From contig CBDDAF010000003.1 in assembly GCA_965224815.1 (NCBI GenBank), forward strand, positions 2,294,001 to 2,358,000: DNA of 64,000 nt, read 5' to 3'. Source of the stretch: CAYPEL01 sp036479985. Its GTDB lineage: Bacteria; Pseudomonadota; Gammaproteobacteria; DSM-19610. The notes beneath the pieces were generated by a model. It did not search any database, was not told where the DNA came from, and saw only the letters and a program-made list of their open reading frames with translations. Position 1 is the first letter of the stretch; each line of letters begins with the position of its first letter. The position numbers were made by a program, and so were the translations under genes. Below are positions 50,457-64,000 of this stretch, piece after piece.

Positions 50457-51152
50457 ATGGCCAAATTAACAAAGCGTAATAAATTAAATAGCGAAAAAGT
50501 TGAGATCGGCAAACTGTATCCAGCTGACGAAGGTCTGGGCCTGGTGCGTGAATTATCCAAGGTCAAGTTTAACGAGTCAGTCGATGTCAGTGTGAATCTC
50601 GGTGTCGATCCGCGTAAATCTGATCAAGTTGTGCGTAGTTCAACAATCTTGCCAAACGGTACCGGCAAAACAATACGGGTTGCTGTTTTTACCCAGGGTG
50701 CTAGTGCCGATGCTGCTAAAGAAGCGGGCGCTGACATTGTTGGTATGGAGGATCTTGCTGAAGAAGTCAAAAAAGGCAATATGGATTTTGATGTGGTCAT
50801 TGCCAGTCCGGACGCAATGCGTGTGGTCGGTACCCTGGGTCAGATATTGGGCCCGCGTGGCCTGATGCCAAACCCGAAGGTGGGCACAGTTACCCCGGAT
50901 GTGGCAGCTGCGGTGAAAAACGCCAAGGCAGGTCAGGTGCGTTACCGTACTGACAAGGCGGGCATCATTCATTGTTCGATTGGCAAAGCAGACTTTGAAG
51001 TCACTGCGCTGAAGGAAAATTTACAAGCCTTGTTGGCTGATTTGAATAAATTAAAGCCCGCCTCATCAAAAGGCGTGTTCCTGAAGAAAATTACAGTATC
51101 CAGCACCATGGGTCCGGGCGTTATCCTGGATCAGGCGAGTTTGGAGCTGTAG
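50457..51152 (+). CDS. rplA: 50S ribosomal protein L1
   Basis: 231 residues; two-domain L1-stalk protein with VDVSVNLGVDPRKSDQVVRSSTILPNGTGK, GTLGQILGPRGLMPNPKVGTVT and VRYRTDKAGIIHCSIGKADF. Likely translational repressor of its own operon. It begins three bases after rplK. Confidence 0.98.
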   Translation: MAKLTKRNKLNSEKVEIGKLYPADEGLGLVRELSKVKFNESVDVSVNLGVDPRKSDQVVRSSTILPNGTGKTIRVAVFTQGASADAAKEAGADIVGMEDLAEEVKKGNMDFDVVIASPDAMRVVGTLGQILGPRGLMPNPKVGTVTPDVAAAVKNAKAGQVRYRTDKAGIIHCSIGKADFEVTALKENLQALLADLNKLKPASSKGVFLKKITVSSTMGPGVILDQASLEL

Positions 51153-51369
51153 AAAAGTTTTAACGATTTTGACGCTGCCGCTGTTTTGGTAGCCGTCAAA
51201 GACCGTAGGCGCTCCTGATGTTAAGGAGCTCAAAATAACAGCCTACGCAGATGGTGGATACCGTGTTGTTGCGGATCACCGAAACCGGAGTGCATCTTGC
51301 CAGTCGGCAGGGCGCTCCATGACAAACAGCGGGAATATGTATGACTCCTGTCTGTTGGAGGTAATAGAA
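51153..51369 (+). ncRNA. L10 leader region of rplJL
   Basis: 217-base structured leader between rplA and rplJ, with hairpins such as GGCTCCTG...AAGGAGCTC near 51210-51231. In gammaproteobacteria L10(L12)4 binds this leader to repress rplJL. Position and size fit; the exact fold was not computed. Confidence 0.5.
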
Positions 51370-51897
51370 GTGGCACTGACTCTGGAAGCGAAACAAGCTG
51401 TTGTTTCTGAAGTCGCTGAGATCGCCAGTCAGGCGCATTCGGCAGTCGCAGCGGAATACCGTGGTTTGACCGTAGAAGAACTCACTGAGTTGCGTGTGAA
51501 ATCGCGCGATGGTGGTGTGTATCTGCGTGTGGTCAAAAATACGTTAGCGCGGCGTGCGGTCGAAGGTACTGACTTTGAGTGTATGCAGGAAGGCCTGACC
51601 GGGCCGTTGATCCTGGCTTTCTCGCAAGAGGAGCCTGGTGCAGCAGCACGTGTCATGCAAGATTTTGCCAAGGATCACGATAAATTGATCCCCACACTGA
51701 TTTCATTCGGTGGGCAATTACTTGCAGCGTCTGAACTGGATCGCCTGGCGAAATTACCGACTCGTGATCAGGCGATTAGCCTGTTAATGGCCGTGATGAA
51801 AGCACCGGTAGAAAAACTTGTCCGTACAATGAACGAAGTACCTGGCAAGTTGGTGCGTACAGTTGCAGCCGTCCGTGATCAGAAACAATCAGCTTGA
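51370..51897 (+). CDS. rplJ: 50S ribosomal protein L10
   Basis: 175 residues: ALTLEAKQAVVSEVAEIASQAHSAVAAEYRGLTVEELTELR and VKNTLARRAVEGTDFE. It is the base of the L7/L12 stalk. I choose GTG 51370 with TTGGAGG upstream; the longer frame from 51319 extends into the leader structure. Confidence 0.96.
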   Translation: MALTLEAKQAVVSEVAEIASQAHSAVAAEYRGLTVEELTELRVKSRDGGVYLRVVKNTLARRAVEGTDFECMQEGLTGPLILAFSQEEPGAAARVMQDFAKDHDKLIPTLISFGGQLLAASELDRLAKLPTRDQAISLLMAVMKAPVEKLVRTMNEVPGKLVRTVAAVRDQKQSA

Positions 51898-51958
51898 TCT
51901 TTAAATTATTTGAAATTAAACCGCCTGCCTGGCAGGCAGTAAATTAGGAGTTAACAAA

Positions 51959-52336
51959 ATGGCAGCGTCTCAAGAAGACATTCTGGAATCAATTTCCAAC
52001 ATGAGCGTGATGGAGGTCGTTGATTTGATCTCTGCGATGGAAGAAAAGTTTGGTGTATCTGCGGCTGCGGCCGTTGCGGCTGCTCCGGCAGCTGGTGGTG
52101 ATGCCGGTGGTGCTGCAGAAGAGCAGACTGAATTTGATGTTGTGATGTCCAGCTTTGGTTCTAATAAAGTTTCCGTCATCAAAGCAGTGCGTGGTATCAC
52201 CGGTCTTGGCTTGAAAGAGGCCAAGGAGATGGTTGAAGGTGCGCCTGTTACTGTTAAGGAAGCTGCTTCTAAGGATGAATCTGAAGAAATCAAGAAGACT
52301 CTGGAAGAGGCCGGCGCTAGCGTCGAGGTCAAGTAA
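51959..52336 (+). CDS. rplL: 50S ribosomal protein L7/L12
   Basis: 125 residues: N-terminal dimer domain, Ala/Gly-rich hinge (residues 36-57), and C-terminal factor-binding domain (FDVVMSSFGSNKVSVIKAVRGITGLGLKEAKEMVEGAP). Four or six copies per ribosome recruit translation GTPases. Confidence 0.98.
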   Translation: MAASQEDILESISNMSVMEVVDLISAMEEKFGVSAAAAVAAAPAAGGDAGGAAEEQTEFDVVMSSFGSNKVSVIKAVRGITGLGLKEAKEMVEGAPVTVKEAASKDESEEIKKTLEEAGASVEVK

Positions 52337-52504
52337 CGCGAGTGACAAACGGGACAATCAGTCTCGAGATGTGCAGCGGTTTATAGCGGCTGCGACGGGA
52401 TGGCTGGTAGTGTTTCACTGCCGGCCTTTTCCCGCTTGTAAGACACTGTTGAATTTGGCCTGTTGTAACGACAGGCTGTGACACTATTTTAGCGAGGAAC
52501 ACCC

Positions 52505-55500
52505 ATGGCCTATAGCTTCACTGAAAAGAAACGCATCCGAAATGATTTCGGCAAACGCCCCAGCGTTCTTGAGGTTCCTTACCTGTTGGCGACTCAACTT
52601 GAGTCGTACCACGATTTTCTACAAACCAATACTGACGCTGATCAGCGTATTGACAAGGGTTTGCATGCGGCATTTTCATCGGTATTTCCGATTGTCAGCT
52701 ATTCTGGAACAGCGGCGTTGGATTATGTGAGTTATCGGCTCGGTGAACCGGCATTTGATGTTAAGGAGTGTCAACTGCGGGGTCTTACCTACGCAGCGCC
52801 ATTGCGCGCGTTGGTGCGTTTAATTATTTATGATAAGGAAGGCGTTAAGCAGTCCATAAAGGATATCAAGGAACAGGAAGTTTATATGGGCGAGCTGCCA
52901 TTGATGACCGATAACGGTACCTTTGTTATTAATGGTACTGAGCGCGTCATCGTTTCCCAGTTACACCGTTCGCCGGGTGTGTTCTTCGATCACGACAAGG
53001 GTAAAACGCATTCTTCCGGCAAACTGTTGTTTTCCGCGCGCGTGATTCCCTACCGTGGTTCCTGGCTGGATCTCGAATTTGATCCTAAAGATGCGCTGTT
53101 TGTGCGTATTGACCGTCGACGTAAATTACCAGCAACTATATTGCTGCGCTCACTGGGTTACAGTACTGAGAAGATTCTTGAGATGTTCTTTGAGACCAAT
53201 ACCTTCCATTTCGCCAAAGAGGAAGTGAAGTTAGATCTGGTTCCGGAGCGCCTGCGTGGTGATATTGCAACCTTTGATATCAAGGCCAAGAGCAAAGTGA
53301 TTGTCGAAGAAGGCCGGCGTGTGACTGCACGGCATATTAGTGAGTTGGAAAAAGCCAGTATAAAAACATTAGTAGTGCCAGAAGATTATGTGATCGGTAA
53401 AGTGCTGGCGCATACCGTGGTTGACAAAACCACCGGTGAAGTCATTGCCAATGCCAATGATGAAATTACACCGGAAATGGTTGAGGAATTGCGGGCAGCG
53501 GGTATCAAGAAAGTCCAGACGATATATACCAATGACCTGAATCGGGGTGCCTATATTTCTGACACCTTGCGAGTCGATCCAACCACGACTCAGCTGGAAG
53601 CGCAGGTAGAAATTTATCGCATGATGCGTCCTGGCGAGCCGCCCACCAAGGATGCTGCGCAGAATCTGTTTAATAACCTGTTTTTTACCTTTGACCGCTA
53701 CGATCTATCAGCCGTAGGGCGAATGAAATTTAATCGCCGTGTCGGCCGTAAAAGCGATGAAGGCGAAGGTATCCTGGTGGATTATTCCTATTTCATCTGG
53801 CAAACAGCATCAGTCTTCACGCCGAAAGTAGAAAAGGATAAAACCCGGGCTAAAAAAGACGGCAACTTCGATTTTATGGAAAAGCCGGTTGTGGATTTAA
53901 CCCCCTGGCCCTGGATTGTTCAGCTTATAGAAGCATCCGGGCATAAAAGTGAAAAAATCAGTTACGGTAAGCTCAAGGAAATCCTCACCGCGCGTGGCTC
54001 GGATATTATCGATGTCATGACGACTTTGGTGAATATCCGTGATGGTCATGGTTTTGTGGATGATATCGATCACCTCGGTAACCGGCGAATTCGTTGTGTC
54101 GGTGAAATGGCGGAGAATGTTTTCCGTATCGGTCTGGTTCGAGTAGAGCGTGCGGTCAGAGAGCGCTTGAGTGTGGCTGAATCCGAAAGCTTGATGCCGC
54201 AGGAGTTGATAAACGCTAAACCGGTTGCAGCAGCAATCAAGGAATTTTTTGGTTCCAGTCAGTTGTCGCAATTTATGGATCAGAATAATCCGCTTTCTGA
54301 GGTCACTCACAAACGCCGGGTGTCCGCATTGGGCCCAGGTGGATTGACACGTGAACGCGCTGGTTTTGAAGTGCGCGACGTGCACCCAACACATTATGGC
54401 CGTGTCTGTCCGATTGAAACACCGGAAGGTCCAAACATCGGCTTAATAAATTCGTTGGCGGTTTATGCGCGTACTAACGATTACGGTTTCCTGGAAACGC
54501 CTTACCGTAAGGTTGAAAATGGCAGTGTGACAGGCCAGGTGAATTATCTTTCAGCGATTGAGGAAGGTGAATATGTTATTGCCCAGGCAAACGCCACGCT
54601 CGATCCAAAAGGTAAGTTTACCGATGAGCTTATTTCCTGTCGGCATCAAAACGAATTCACTTTGTCAGCGCCTGATCGTATTAACTACATGGATGTGTCA
54701 CCCAAACAGATTGTTTCGGTTGCGGCGGCATTGATTCCATTCCTGGAGCACGATGACGCCAACCGTGCCTTGATGGGTTCGAATATGCAACGCCAGGCTG
54801 TACCAACTTTGCGTGCTGAAAAACCATTAGTAGGTACCGGTATAGAACGTACTGTAGCTATTGATTCCGGGGTGACCGTGGTTGCGCTCCGTGGCGGTTT
54901 TGTTGATTCGATCGACGCTGGCCGTATTGTTGTGCGTGTAAGAGATGATGAAACGGTGACGGGTGAGCCCGGTGTAGATATCTATAATCTGACCAAGTAC
55001 ACCCGCTCTAACCAGAACACCTGTATTAATCAACGTCCACTGGTAAAATTAGGCGATGAGGTAGCGAGAGGTGATGTGCTCGCTGATGGCCCGAGTACCG
55101 ATATGGGTGAGTTGGCGCTGGGTCAGAATCTGCGCATTGCCTTTATGCCCTGGAATGGCTACAACTTCGAAGATTCGATTTTAATATCGGAGCGCGTTGT
55201 TGTAGAGGATCGTTTTACAACAATTCATATCGAAGAGCTGACCAGTGTTGCGCGTGATACCAAGCTGGGGCCAGAAGAAATCAGCGGTGATATTCCTAAC
55301 GTCGGTGAAAGTGCGCTGGCGAAACTGGATGAATCCGGCATTGTATACATTGGTGCAGAAGTTAAACCGGGTGATATTCTGGTCGGTAAAGTGACGCCGA
55401 AAGGTGAGACTCAGCTGACGCCGGAAGAAAAACTTTTGCGTGCCATATTTGGTGAAAAAGCGTCAGACGTGAAAGACACTTCGTTGCGCGTACCGTCAGG

Positions 55501-56791
55501 AATGGATGGTACAGTCATCGATGTGCAGGTGTTCACCCGCGACGGTGTCGAGAAAGATGCCCGCGCACTGCAAATTGAAGGCGAGCAGATCGCAGGCGTC
55601 AAGAAAGACTTCAATGATCAGTTGCGCATCATGGAAGCTGATATATTCCAGCGCGTCGATAAGCTGCTGGTTGGTAAAGTGGCTGAAGGTGGTCCCAATA
55701 CACTAAGTTCAGGTGCCAAGATTACCCAGTCTTACCTGGAAGACATAGGTCAGGATAAGTGGTTTGAAATCCGCCTCAAGAGCGACGACGCGAACCAGCA
55801 ATTGGAAGCGGCAGCGGAACAGTTGAAAGATTTGCGCAAGACTTTTGAAGAGCGGATGGAAGAGAAGCGCGCCAAGTTGACAGCCGGTGATGATCTGGCG
55901 CCTGGTGTACTAAAAATGGTCAAGGTTTACATGGCTGTAAGACGTCGTATTCAGCCGGGTGACAAGATGGCTGGCCGTCACGGTAACAAGGGCGTTATAT
56001 CCATGATCGTCCCGGTGGAAGACATGCCTTACGACGAACATGGAACACCAGTTGATATTGTACTTAATCCGCTTGGTGTGCCCTCGCGAATGAATGTCGG
56101 GCAGGTACTGGAAACCCATCTGGGATGGGCGGCGCATGGCATCGGCCAAAAGATCGGCAAGATGCTGGAAGCGCAGGTTAAGATTCAGGAGATGCGCAAA
56201 TTCCTCGGTGAAATCTATAACAGCAGCGGACACATGGAAGATATTGATTCCTTGAACGATGCGGAAGTTTTCGAACTTGCCGGTAACCTGCGTAAAGGTG
56301 TGCCTATGGCAACACCTGTGTTCGATGGGGCATCCGAAGATGAAATCAGAAATATGTTACGTCTGGCCGGGTTGCCAGAGAGCGGTCAGACACAGTTAGT
56401 TAATGGCCGTACTGGCGATTTGTTTGAACGTCCAGTGACTGTCGGTTACATGTATATGCTGAAACTGAATCACCTGGTTGATGACAAGATGCATGCACGA
56501 TCAACGGGTCCATACAGTCTGGTTACCCAGCAACCATTGGGTGGTAAGGCGCAGTTTGGTGGTCAGCGCTTCGGAGAAATGGAAGTGTGGGCGCTGGAAG
56601 CGTATGGCGCTGCCTACACCTTGCAGGAAATGTTGACGGTCAAATCTGACGATGTGAACGGTCGAACCAAGATGTACAAGAACATCGTCGATGGCAACCA
56701 TTATATGGAAGCTGGCATGCCGGAATCTTTCAACGTGCTGGTGAAGGAAATTCGTTCGCTGGGTATTAGTCTTGAACTCGAGCAGGATTAA
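52505..56791 (+). CDS. rpoB: DNA-directed RNA polymerase subunit beta
   Basis: 1428 residues, longer than E. coli (1342) or Pseudomonas (1357). All standard regions are present, including the rifampicin region FFGSSQLSQFMDQNNPLSEVTHKRR, GRVCPIETPEGPNIGLINSL and GDKMAGRHGNKGV. The extra length lies between EGEGIL and SDIIDVM: residues 425-498 (53777-53998), where homologues have only a few residues. The frame is uninterrupted and the insert is rich in aromatic and charged residues, so it looks like a genuine insertion, not a frameshift. Confidence 0.98.
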   Translation: MAYSFTEKKRIRNDFGKRPSVLEVPYLLATQLESYHDFLQTNTDADQRIDKGLHAAFSSVFPIVSYSGTAALDYVSYRLGEPAFDVKECQLRGLTYAAPLRALVRLIIYDKEGVKQSIKDIKEQEVYMGELPLMTDNGTFVINGTERVIVSQLHRSPGVFFDHDKGKTHSSGKLLFSARVIPYRGSWLDLEFDPKDALFVRIDRRRKLPATILLRSLGYSTEKILEMFFETNTFHFAKEEVKLDLVPERLRGDIATFDIKAKSKVIVEEGRRVTARHISELEKASIKTLVVPEDYVIGKVLAHTVVDKTTGEVIANANDEITPEMVEELRAAGIKKVQTIYTNDLNRGAYISDTLRVDPTTTQLEAQVEIYRMMRPGEPPTKDAAQNLFNNLFFTFDRYDLSAVGRMKFNRRVGRKSDEGEGILVDYSYFIWQTASVFTPKVEKDKTRAKKDGNFDFMEKPVVDLTPWPWIVQLIEASGHKSEKISYGKLKEILTARGSDIIDVMTTLVNIRDGHGFVDDIDHLGNRRIRCVGEMAENVFRIGLVRVERAVRERLSVAESESLMPQELINAKPVAAAIKEFFGSSQLSQFMDQNNPLSEVTHKRRVSALGPGGLTRERAGFEVRDVHPTHYGRVCPIETPEGPNIGLINSLAVYARTNDYGFLETPYRKVENGSVTGQVNYLSAIEEGEYVIAQANATLDPKGKFTDELISCRHQNEFTLSAPDRINYMDVSPKQIVSVAAALIPFLEHDDANRALMGSNMQRQAVPTLRAEKPLVGTGIERTVAIDSGVTVVALRGGFVDSIDAGRIVVRVRDDETVTGEPGVDIYNLTKYTRSNQNTCINQRPLVKLGDEVARGDVLADGPSTDMGELALGQNLRIAFMPWNGYNFEDSILISERVVVEDRFTTIHIEELTSVARDTKLGPEEISGDIPNVGESALAKLDESGIVYIGAEVKPGDILVGKVTPKGETQLTPEEKLLRAIFGEKASDVKDTSLRVPSGMDGTVIDVQVFTRDGVEKDARALQIEGEQIAGVKKDFNDQLRIMEADIFQRVDKLLVGKVAEGGPNTLSSGAKITQSYLEDIGQDKWFEIRLKSDDANQQLEAAAEQLKDLRKTFEERMEEKRAKLTAGDDLAPGVLKMVKVYMAVRRRIQPGDKMAGRHGNKGVISMIVPVEDMPYDEHGTPVDIVLNPLGVPSRMNVGQVLETHLGWAAHGIGQKIGKMLEAQVKIQEMRKFLGEIYNSSGHMEDIDSLNDAEVFELAGNLRKGVPMATPVFDGASEDEIRNMLRLAGLPESGQTQLVNGRTGDLFERPVTVGYMYMLKLNHLVDDKMHARSTGPYSLVTQQPLGGKAQFGGQRFGEMEVWALEAYGAAYTLQEMLTVKSDDVNGRTKMYKNIVDGNHYMEAGMPESFNVLVKEIRSLGISLELEQD

Positions 56792-56800
56792 GGGGATATC

Positions 56801-60997
<4,197 letters not shown>

Positions 60998-61005
60998 AGC
61001 CTAAA

Positions 61006-61076
61006 AGCTATAGAACACGGGGAAAGGTGATACAAGCTGGGGTTTTTCTTCCGTGTTCTGTGGCTAAGCCTTTTTG
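61006..61076 (+). terminator. Possible weak terminator after rpoC
   Basis: AGAACACGG near 61011 pairs with CCGTGTTCT near 61054, partly extended by flanking AGC/GCT, and is followed by CCTTTTTG. The loop is long, so termination strength is uncertain. Confidence 0.35.
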
Positions 61077-61161
61077 ATTGGTATGTATGTGGCGGGTTTT
61101 TGACGAGCTCTAAAGGATCGCCATAAAGTGCAATAAGTTAAGATTCAGGCAGCAAATTTGC

Positions 61162-61190
61162 TTGACAGTCTGGCGGTGACTACCTACAAT
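61162..61190 (+). promoter_or_regulatory. Promoter of rpsL-rpsG-fusA
   Basis: TTGACA at 61162-61167, exactly 17 bases, TACAAT at 61185-61190: close to the sigma-70 consensus. The start near 61197 gives a leader of about 100 bases. The rest of the 60998-61296 gap has no gene. Confidence 0.8.
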
Positions 61191-61296
61191 TCCGCTACTC
61201 CGACAGGCCGGTTTATCCGTCCTGTCGTTTATTTTCAGGACTTTAAAAACTTCTAGCGCCCGAGTGCTATGCAAGTCGGGTAGAGTTAAGTAATCG

Positions 61297-61671
61297 ATGA
61301 CCACAATTAATCAGTTAGTGCGTAAACCGCGTGTTCGAAAACGCGAGAAAAGTACTGTGCCAGCGCTTGAGGCATGTCCTCAAAAGCGCGGTGTGTGTAC
61401 ACGTGTTTATACAACGACGCCGAAGAAACCAAACTCTGCTTTGCGTAAAGTCGCGCGTGTGCGTTTGACGAATGGTTTTGAAGTAACAACCTATATTGGT
61501 GGTGAAGGCCATAACTTGCAGGAGCACTCGGTGGTACTGATCCGTGGTGGTCGTGTTAAGGATTTGCCGGGTGTGCGATATCACACAGTACGAGGCAGTC
61601 TGGATACACAGGGTGTTACGAGTCGTCGGCAGGGCCGTTCCAAGTACGGCGCCAAGCGGCCCAAGTCCTGA
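61297..61671 (+). CDS. rpsL: 30S ribosomal protein S12
   Basis: 124 residues with VRKRE..., the streptomycin-region TTPKKPNSALRKVARVRLTNG and GGRVKDLPGVRYHTVRG. Key lysines (K43, K88 equivalents) are wild type, predicting streptomycin sensitivity at this site. Confidence 0.98.
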   Translation: MTTINQLVRKPRVRKREKSTVPALEACPQKRGVCTRVYTTTPKKPNSALRKVARVRLTNGFEVTTYIGGEGHNLQEHSVVLIRGGRVKDLPGVRYHTVRGSLDTQGVTSRRQGRSKYGAKRPKS

Positions 61672-61716
61672 ACCATATAACCGAATTGAATAGCTGAAAC
61701 AGACGAGACGCAGTTA

Positions 61717-62187
61717 ATGTCCAGAAGAAGAGTAGCAGCAAAACGGGAGATTTTACCCGACCCCAAGTTTGGTAGCGAGATGCTGGCCAAGCTGGTCAAT
61801 ATGGTTATGCAATCCGGTAAAAAATCGGTTGCCGAACGTATTGTCTATGGTGCGCTGGATCAAATGAAAGAGCGTGGTTCAAGTGATCCGGTTGAGACGC
61901 TTGATACTGCATTGGATAATGTCAGGCCGACCGTTGAGGTGAAATCCCGGCGTGTTGGTGGTGCTACCTATCAAGTGCCGATCGAAGTTCGGCATGTTCG
62001 CAGGACTACATTAGCGATGCGTTGGGTGATCGATGCAGCGCGTACCCGCAGTGAGAAATCCATGGCCTTGCGGCTTGCCGGTGAAGTTATGGATGCCTCT
62101 GAAAATCGTGGCTCTGCGGTCAAGAAGAAAGAAGATACCCATCGTATGGCGGAAGCAAACAAAGCCTTCGCGCATTACCGCTGGTAG
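61717..62187 (+). CDS. rpsG: 30S ribosomal protein S7
   Basis: 156 residues: SRRRVAAKREILPDPKFGSEMLAKLVNMVMQSGKKSVAERIVYGAL and VGGATYQVPIEVR. It nucleates the 30S head and usually represses the str operon. Confidence 0.98.
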   Translation: MSRRRVAAKREILPDPKFGSEMLAKLVNMVMQSGKKSVAERIVYGALDQMKERGSSDPVETLDTALDNVRPTVEVKSRRVGGATYQVPIEVRHVRRTTLAMRWVIDAARTRSEKSMALRLAGEVMDASENRGSAVKKKEDTHRMAEANKAFAHYRW

Positions 62188-62211
62188 CTGGTCGAGTGAA
62201 GGAATTTAGTC

Positions 62212-64000
62212 GTGGCGCGCAAAACCCCGATCGAGCGTTATCGCAATGTCGGTATCATGGCGCATATCGACGCGGGCAAGACAACAACGACTGAGCGAGT
62301 ACTGTATTACACAGGCGTTTCACACAAGATTGGTGAAGTGCACGATGGCGCAGCCACCATGGACTGGATGGAACAGGAGCAGGAGCGAGGTATAACCATT
62401 ACTTCTGCTGCAACAACCTGTTTCTGGCGTGGCATGGATGAGCAGTTTGAAGAACATCGTATCAATATAATTGATACGCCGGGCCACGTAGATTTTACTA
62501 TCGAGGTGGAGCGGTCCTTGCGGGTGCTTGATGGTGCAGTGGCCGTATTTTGTGCGGTGGGTGGTGTAGAGCCTCAGTCAGAAACAGTATGGCGTCAGGC
62601 TAATAAGTACCATGTGCCACGCATGGCTTTTGTGAATAAGATGGATCGCGCAGGAGCAGATTTTCTGCGTGTGGTCGAGCAGATTAAAGAACGTCTGGGC
62701 GCTAATCCAGTGCCGTTGCAGCTGCCAATTGGCGCTGAGGACGACTTTGAAGGTGTGGTCGATCTGGTTCGTATGAAAGCGATCTACTGGAATGAAGCGG
62801 ACATGGGTGCAACCTATGAGGCGCGTGAAATTCCAGCTGGCATGGCTGATGTCTGTAGTGAGTGGCGCGAACAGTTGCTGGAGTCGGCTGCAGAAGCCAG
62901 TGAAGATCTGATGGAGAAATACCTTGAAGAGGGTGACCTCAGTGAGGCAGATATTCACACAGGCATCCGTATACGTACGCTGGCCAATGAAATTGTACCG
63001 ACGCTGTGTGGATCGGCGTTCAAGAATAAAGGCGTGCAGGCTATGCTGGATGGCATGGTTTATTTTATGCCTTCACCGGTTGATGTGCTGGCAATTAAAG
63101 GTACGCTGGATGATGTAGAAGGATCTGAAGCGGAGCGTCAAGCCGCAGATGATGAGCCGTTTGCGGCGCTGGCCTTCAAGATTGCAACGGATCCTTTTGT
63201 GGGTACGCTGACATTTTTCCGGGTCTACTCCGGCGTGTTGAAATCGGGTGATACGGTTTATAACTCGGTCAAAGGTAAAAAAGAACGGATTGGCCGCATC
63301 GTACAGATGCATTCCAATTCGCGTGAAGAAGTAAAGGAAGTGTACGCTGGCGATATTGCGGCAGCGGTTGGTCTGAAAGATGTCACTACGGGTGACACGC
63401 TGTGCGCTGTAGATAAAGTGATAACGCTTGAGCGTATGGAGTTTCCCGAGCCGGTTATATCGGTTGCGGTTGAACCAAAGACCAAGCCCGACCAGGAAAA
63501 GATGGGTGTTGCGCTGCAAAAATTGGCGCAGGAAGATCCTTCTTTTCGGGTGCATACAGATGAAGAGTCTTTGCAGACGATTATTTCCGGGATGGGTGAG
63601 TTGCACCTGGATATCATCGTCGACCGCATGAAGCGCGAATTTGATGTCGAAGCTAATGTGGGTGCTCCCAGGGTTGCGTACCGGGAAACCATACGCAAAG
63701 CGGTTGAGCAGGAAGGTAAGTTTGTGCGTCAGTCAGGTGGGCGCGGCCAGTATGGTCATGTTTATCTGCGTATAGAACCTGTAGAGCAGGGCGCTGGTTA
63801 TGAATTCGTTAATGAAATAGTTGGCGGTGTCATACCAAGAGAGTATATTCCTGCGGTCGATAAGGGCGTGCAAGAACAGATGCAAAACGGCGTAATCGGT
63901 GGTTATCCGGTTGAAGATGTGAAGGTTACGCTCTATGACGGCTCGTATCATGATGTTGATTCGAGCGAGATGGCTTTTAAAATTGCTGGCTCGCTGTGTT
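62212..64000 (+). CDS. fusA: Elongation factor G (3' end outside the window)
   Basis: Partial, about 596 codons seen of roughly 700. The start is GTG 62212: MARKTPIERYRNVGIMAHIDAGKTTTTERVLYY with P-loop AHIDAGKT, RGITITSAATT, DTPGHVDF and NKMD. Domains II-IV follow (GDIAAAVGLKDVTTGDTLC; GMGELHLDIIVDRM; SGGRGQYGHVYL). It drives translocation. It runs off the right edge without a stop codon. It begins 24 bases after rpsG. Confidence 0.97.
   Translation, partial: MARKTPIERYRNVGIMAHIDAGKTTTTERVLYYTGVSHKIGEVHDGAATMDWMEQEQERGITITSAATTCFWRGMDEQFEEHRINIIDTPGHVDFTIEVERSLRVLDGAVAVFCAVGGVEPQSETVWRQANKYHVPRMAFVNKMDRAGADFLRVVEQIKERLGANPVPLQLPIGAEDDFEGVVDLVRMKAIYWNEADMGATYEAREIPAGMADVCSEWREQLLESAAEASEDLMEKYLEEGDLSEADIHTGIRIRTLANEIVPTLCGSAFKNKGVQAMLDGMVYFMPSPVDVLAIKGTLDDVEGSEAERQAADDEPFAALAFKIATDPFVGTLTFFRVYSGVLKSGDTVYNSVKGKKERIGRIVQMHSNSREEVKEVYAGDIAAAVGLKDVTTGDTLCAVDKVITLERMEFPEPVISVAVEPKTKPDQEKMGVALQKLAQEDPSFRVHTDEESLQTIISGMGELHLDIIVDRMKREFDVEANVGAPRVAYRETIRKAVEQEGKFVRQSGGRGQYGHVYLRIEPVEQGAGYEFVNEIVGGVIPREYIPAVDKGVQEQMQNGVIGGYPVEDVKVTLYDGSYHDVDSSEMAFKIAGSLC

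Noticed and set aside
53777..53998. Intein in RpoB
   Set aside because: At about 74 residues it is far too short, and no splice-junction Cys/Ser...His-Asn pattern is present.
53777..53998. Frameshift explanation for the RpoB insertion
   Set aside because: The frame is open on both sides, codon use is normal, and family sequence resumes in the same frame.

Overview
The window reads as chromosomal DNA of a free-living gammaproteobacterium of moderate GC. The evidence is a Vfr/Crp-type cAMP receptor, a class 1A SpeD, Coq7, the order rpe-gph-trpE-trpGDC-crp-osmC-speD-coq7 (close to that of pseudomonads and relatives), a tRNA-tuf-tRNA-secE-nusG-rplKAJL-rpoBC-rpsLG-fusA macro-locus, and a VPLPA-CTERM surface protein. 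The exact order cannot be fixed from this window. No phage, integrase, IS transposase or CRISPR array is visible.

Layout. 0.2-5.8 kb: rpe, gph and the tryptophan genes trpE, trpG, trpD, trpC. 5.9-9.7 kb: crp (minus), osmC-like, VOC protein, speD, coq7 (minus), thioredoxin-like ferredoxin. 9.75-10.95 kb: a candidate small RNA, then rplM-rpsI and tRNA-Gln. 11.2-19.1 kb: DUF2238 protein, UDG-family protein, HemN-like radical SAM protein, ybeD-lipB-lipA (lipoate synthesis), a glycosyltransferase, a VanZ-like protein and YcgL. 19.1-21.8 kb (minus): MlaC-like protein, trhO, xthA. 22-32.9 kb: an M16C peptidase and many poorly known envelope or conserved hypothetical genes, a solitary MbcA/ParS-like protein and a CPA2 antiporter. 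33-38.3 kb: RND efflux pair and DUF2333 protein. 38.4-47.1 kb: Uup, cupin, MBL hydrolase, Mug-like glycosylase, EamA transporter, secreted proteins, the VPLPA-CTERM protein and a YbaK-domain deacylase. 47.2-64 kb: the tRNA, elongation-factor, ribosomal-protein and RNA-polymerase locus, with fusA cut by the window end.

The coding content is mostly housekeeping. The less ordinary content lies between genes. (1) A ~100-nt candidate sRNA before rplM has its own promoter and terminator and shows CCUCC (anti-Shine-Dalgarno) in two hairpin loops. (2) A sigma-54-type promoter with two upstream 17-bp palindromes precedes the VPLPA-CTERM gene. (3) Three long hairpins share a conserved 52-nt core (29 nt in one) but have divergent, still self-complementary arms. 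(4) A ~140-bp MITE-like family carries a REP-type palindrome (six copies); one copy sits inside another inverted-repeat element. (5) A near-perfect 29-bp-arm hairpin lies inside the tRNA operon. (6) A consensus CRP site lies between two divergent envelope genes of unknown function. In addition, rpoB carries an apparent ~74-residue insertion upstream of the rifampicin region.

All calls come from reading the sequence and from memory of protein families; no database search was run.
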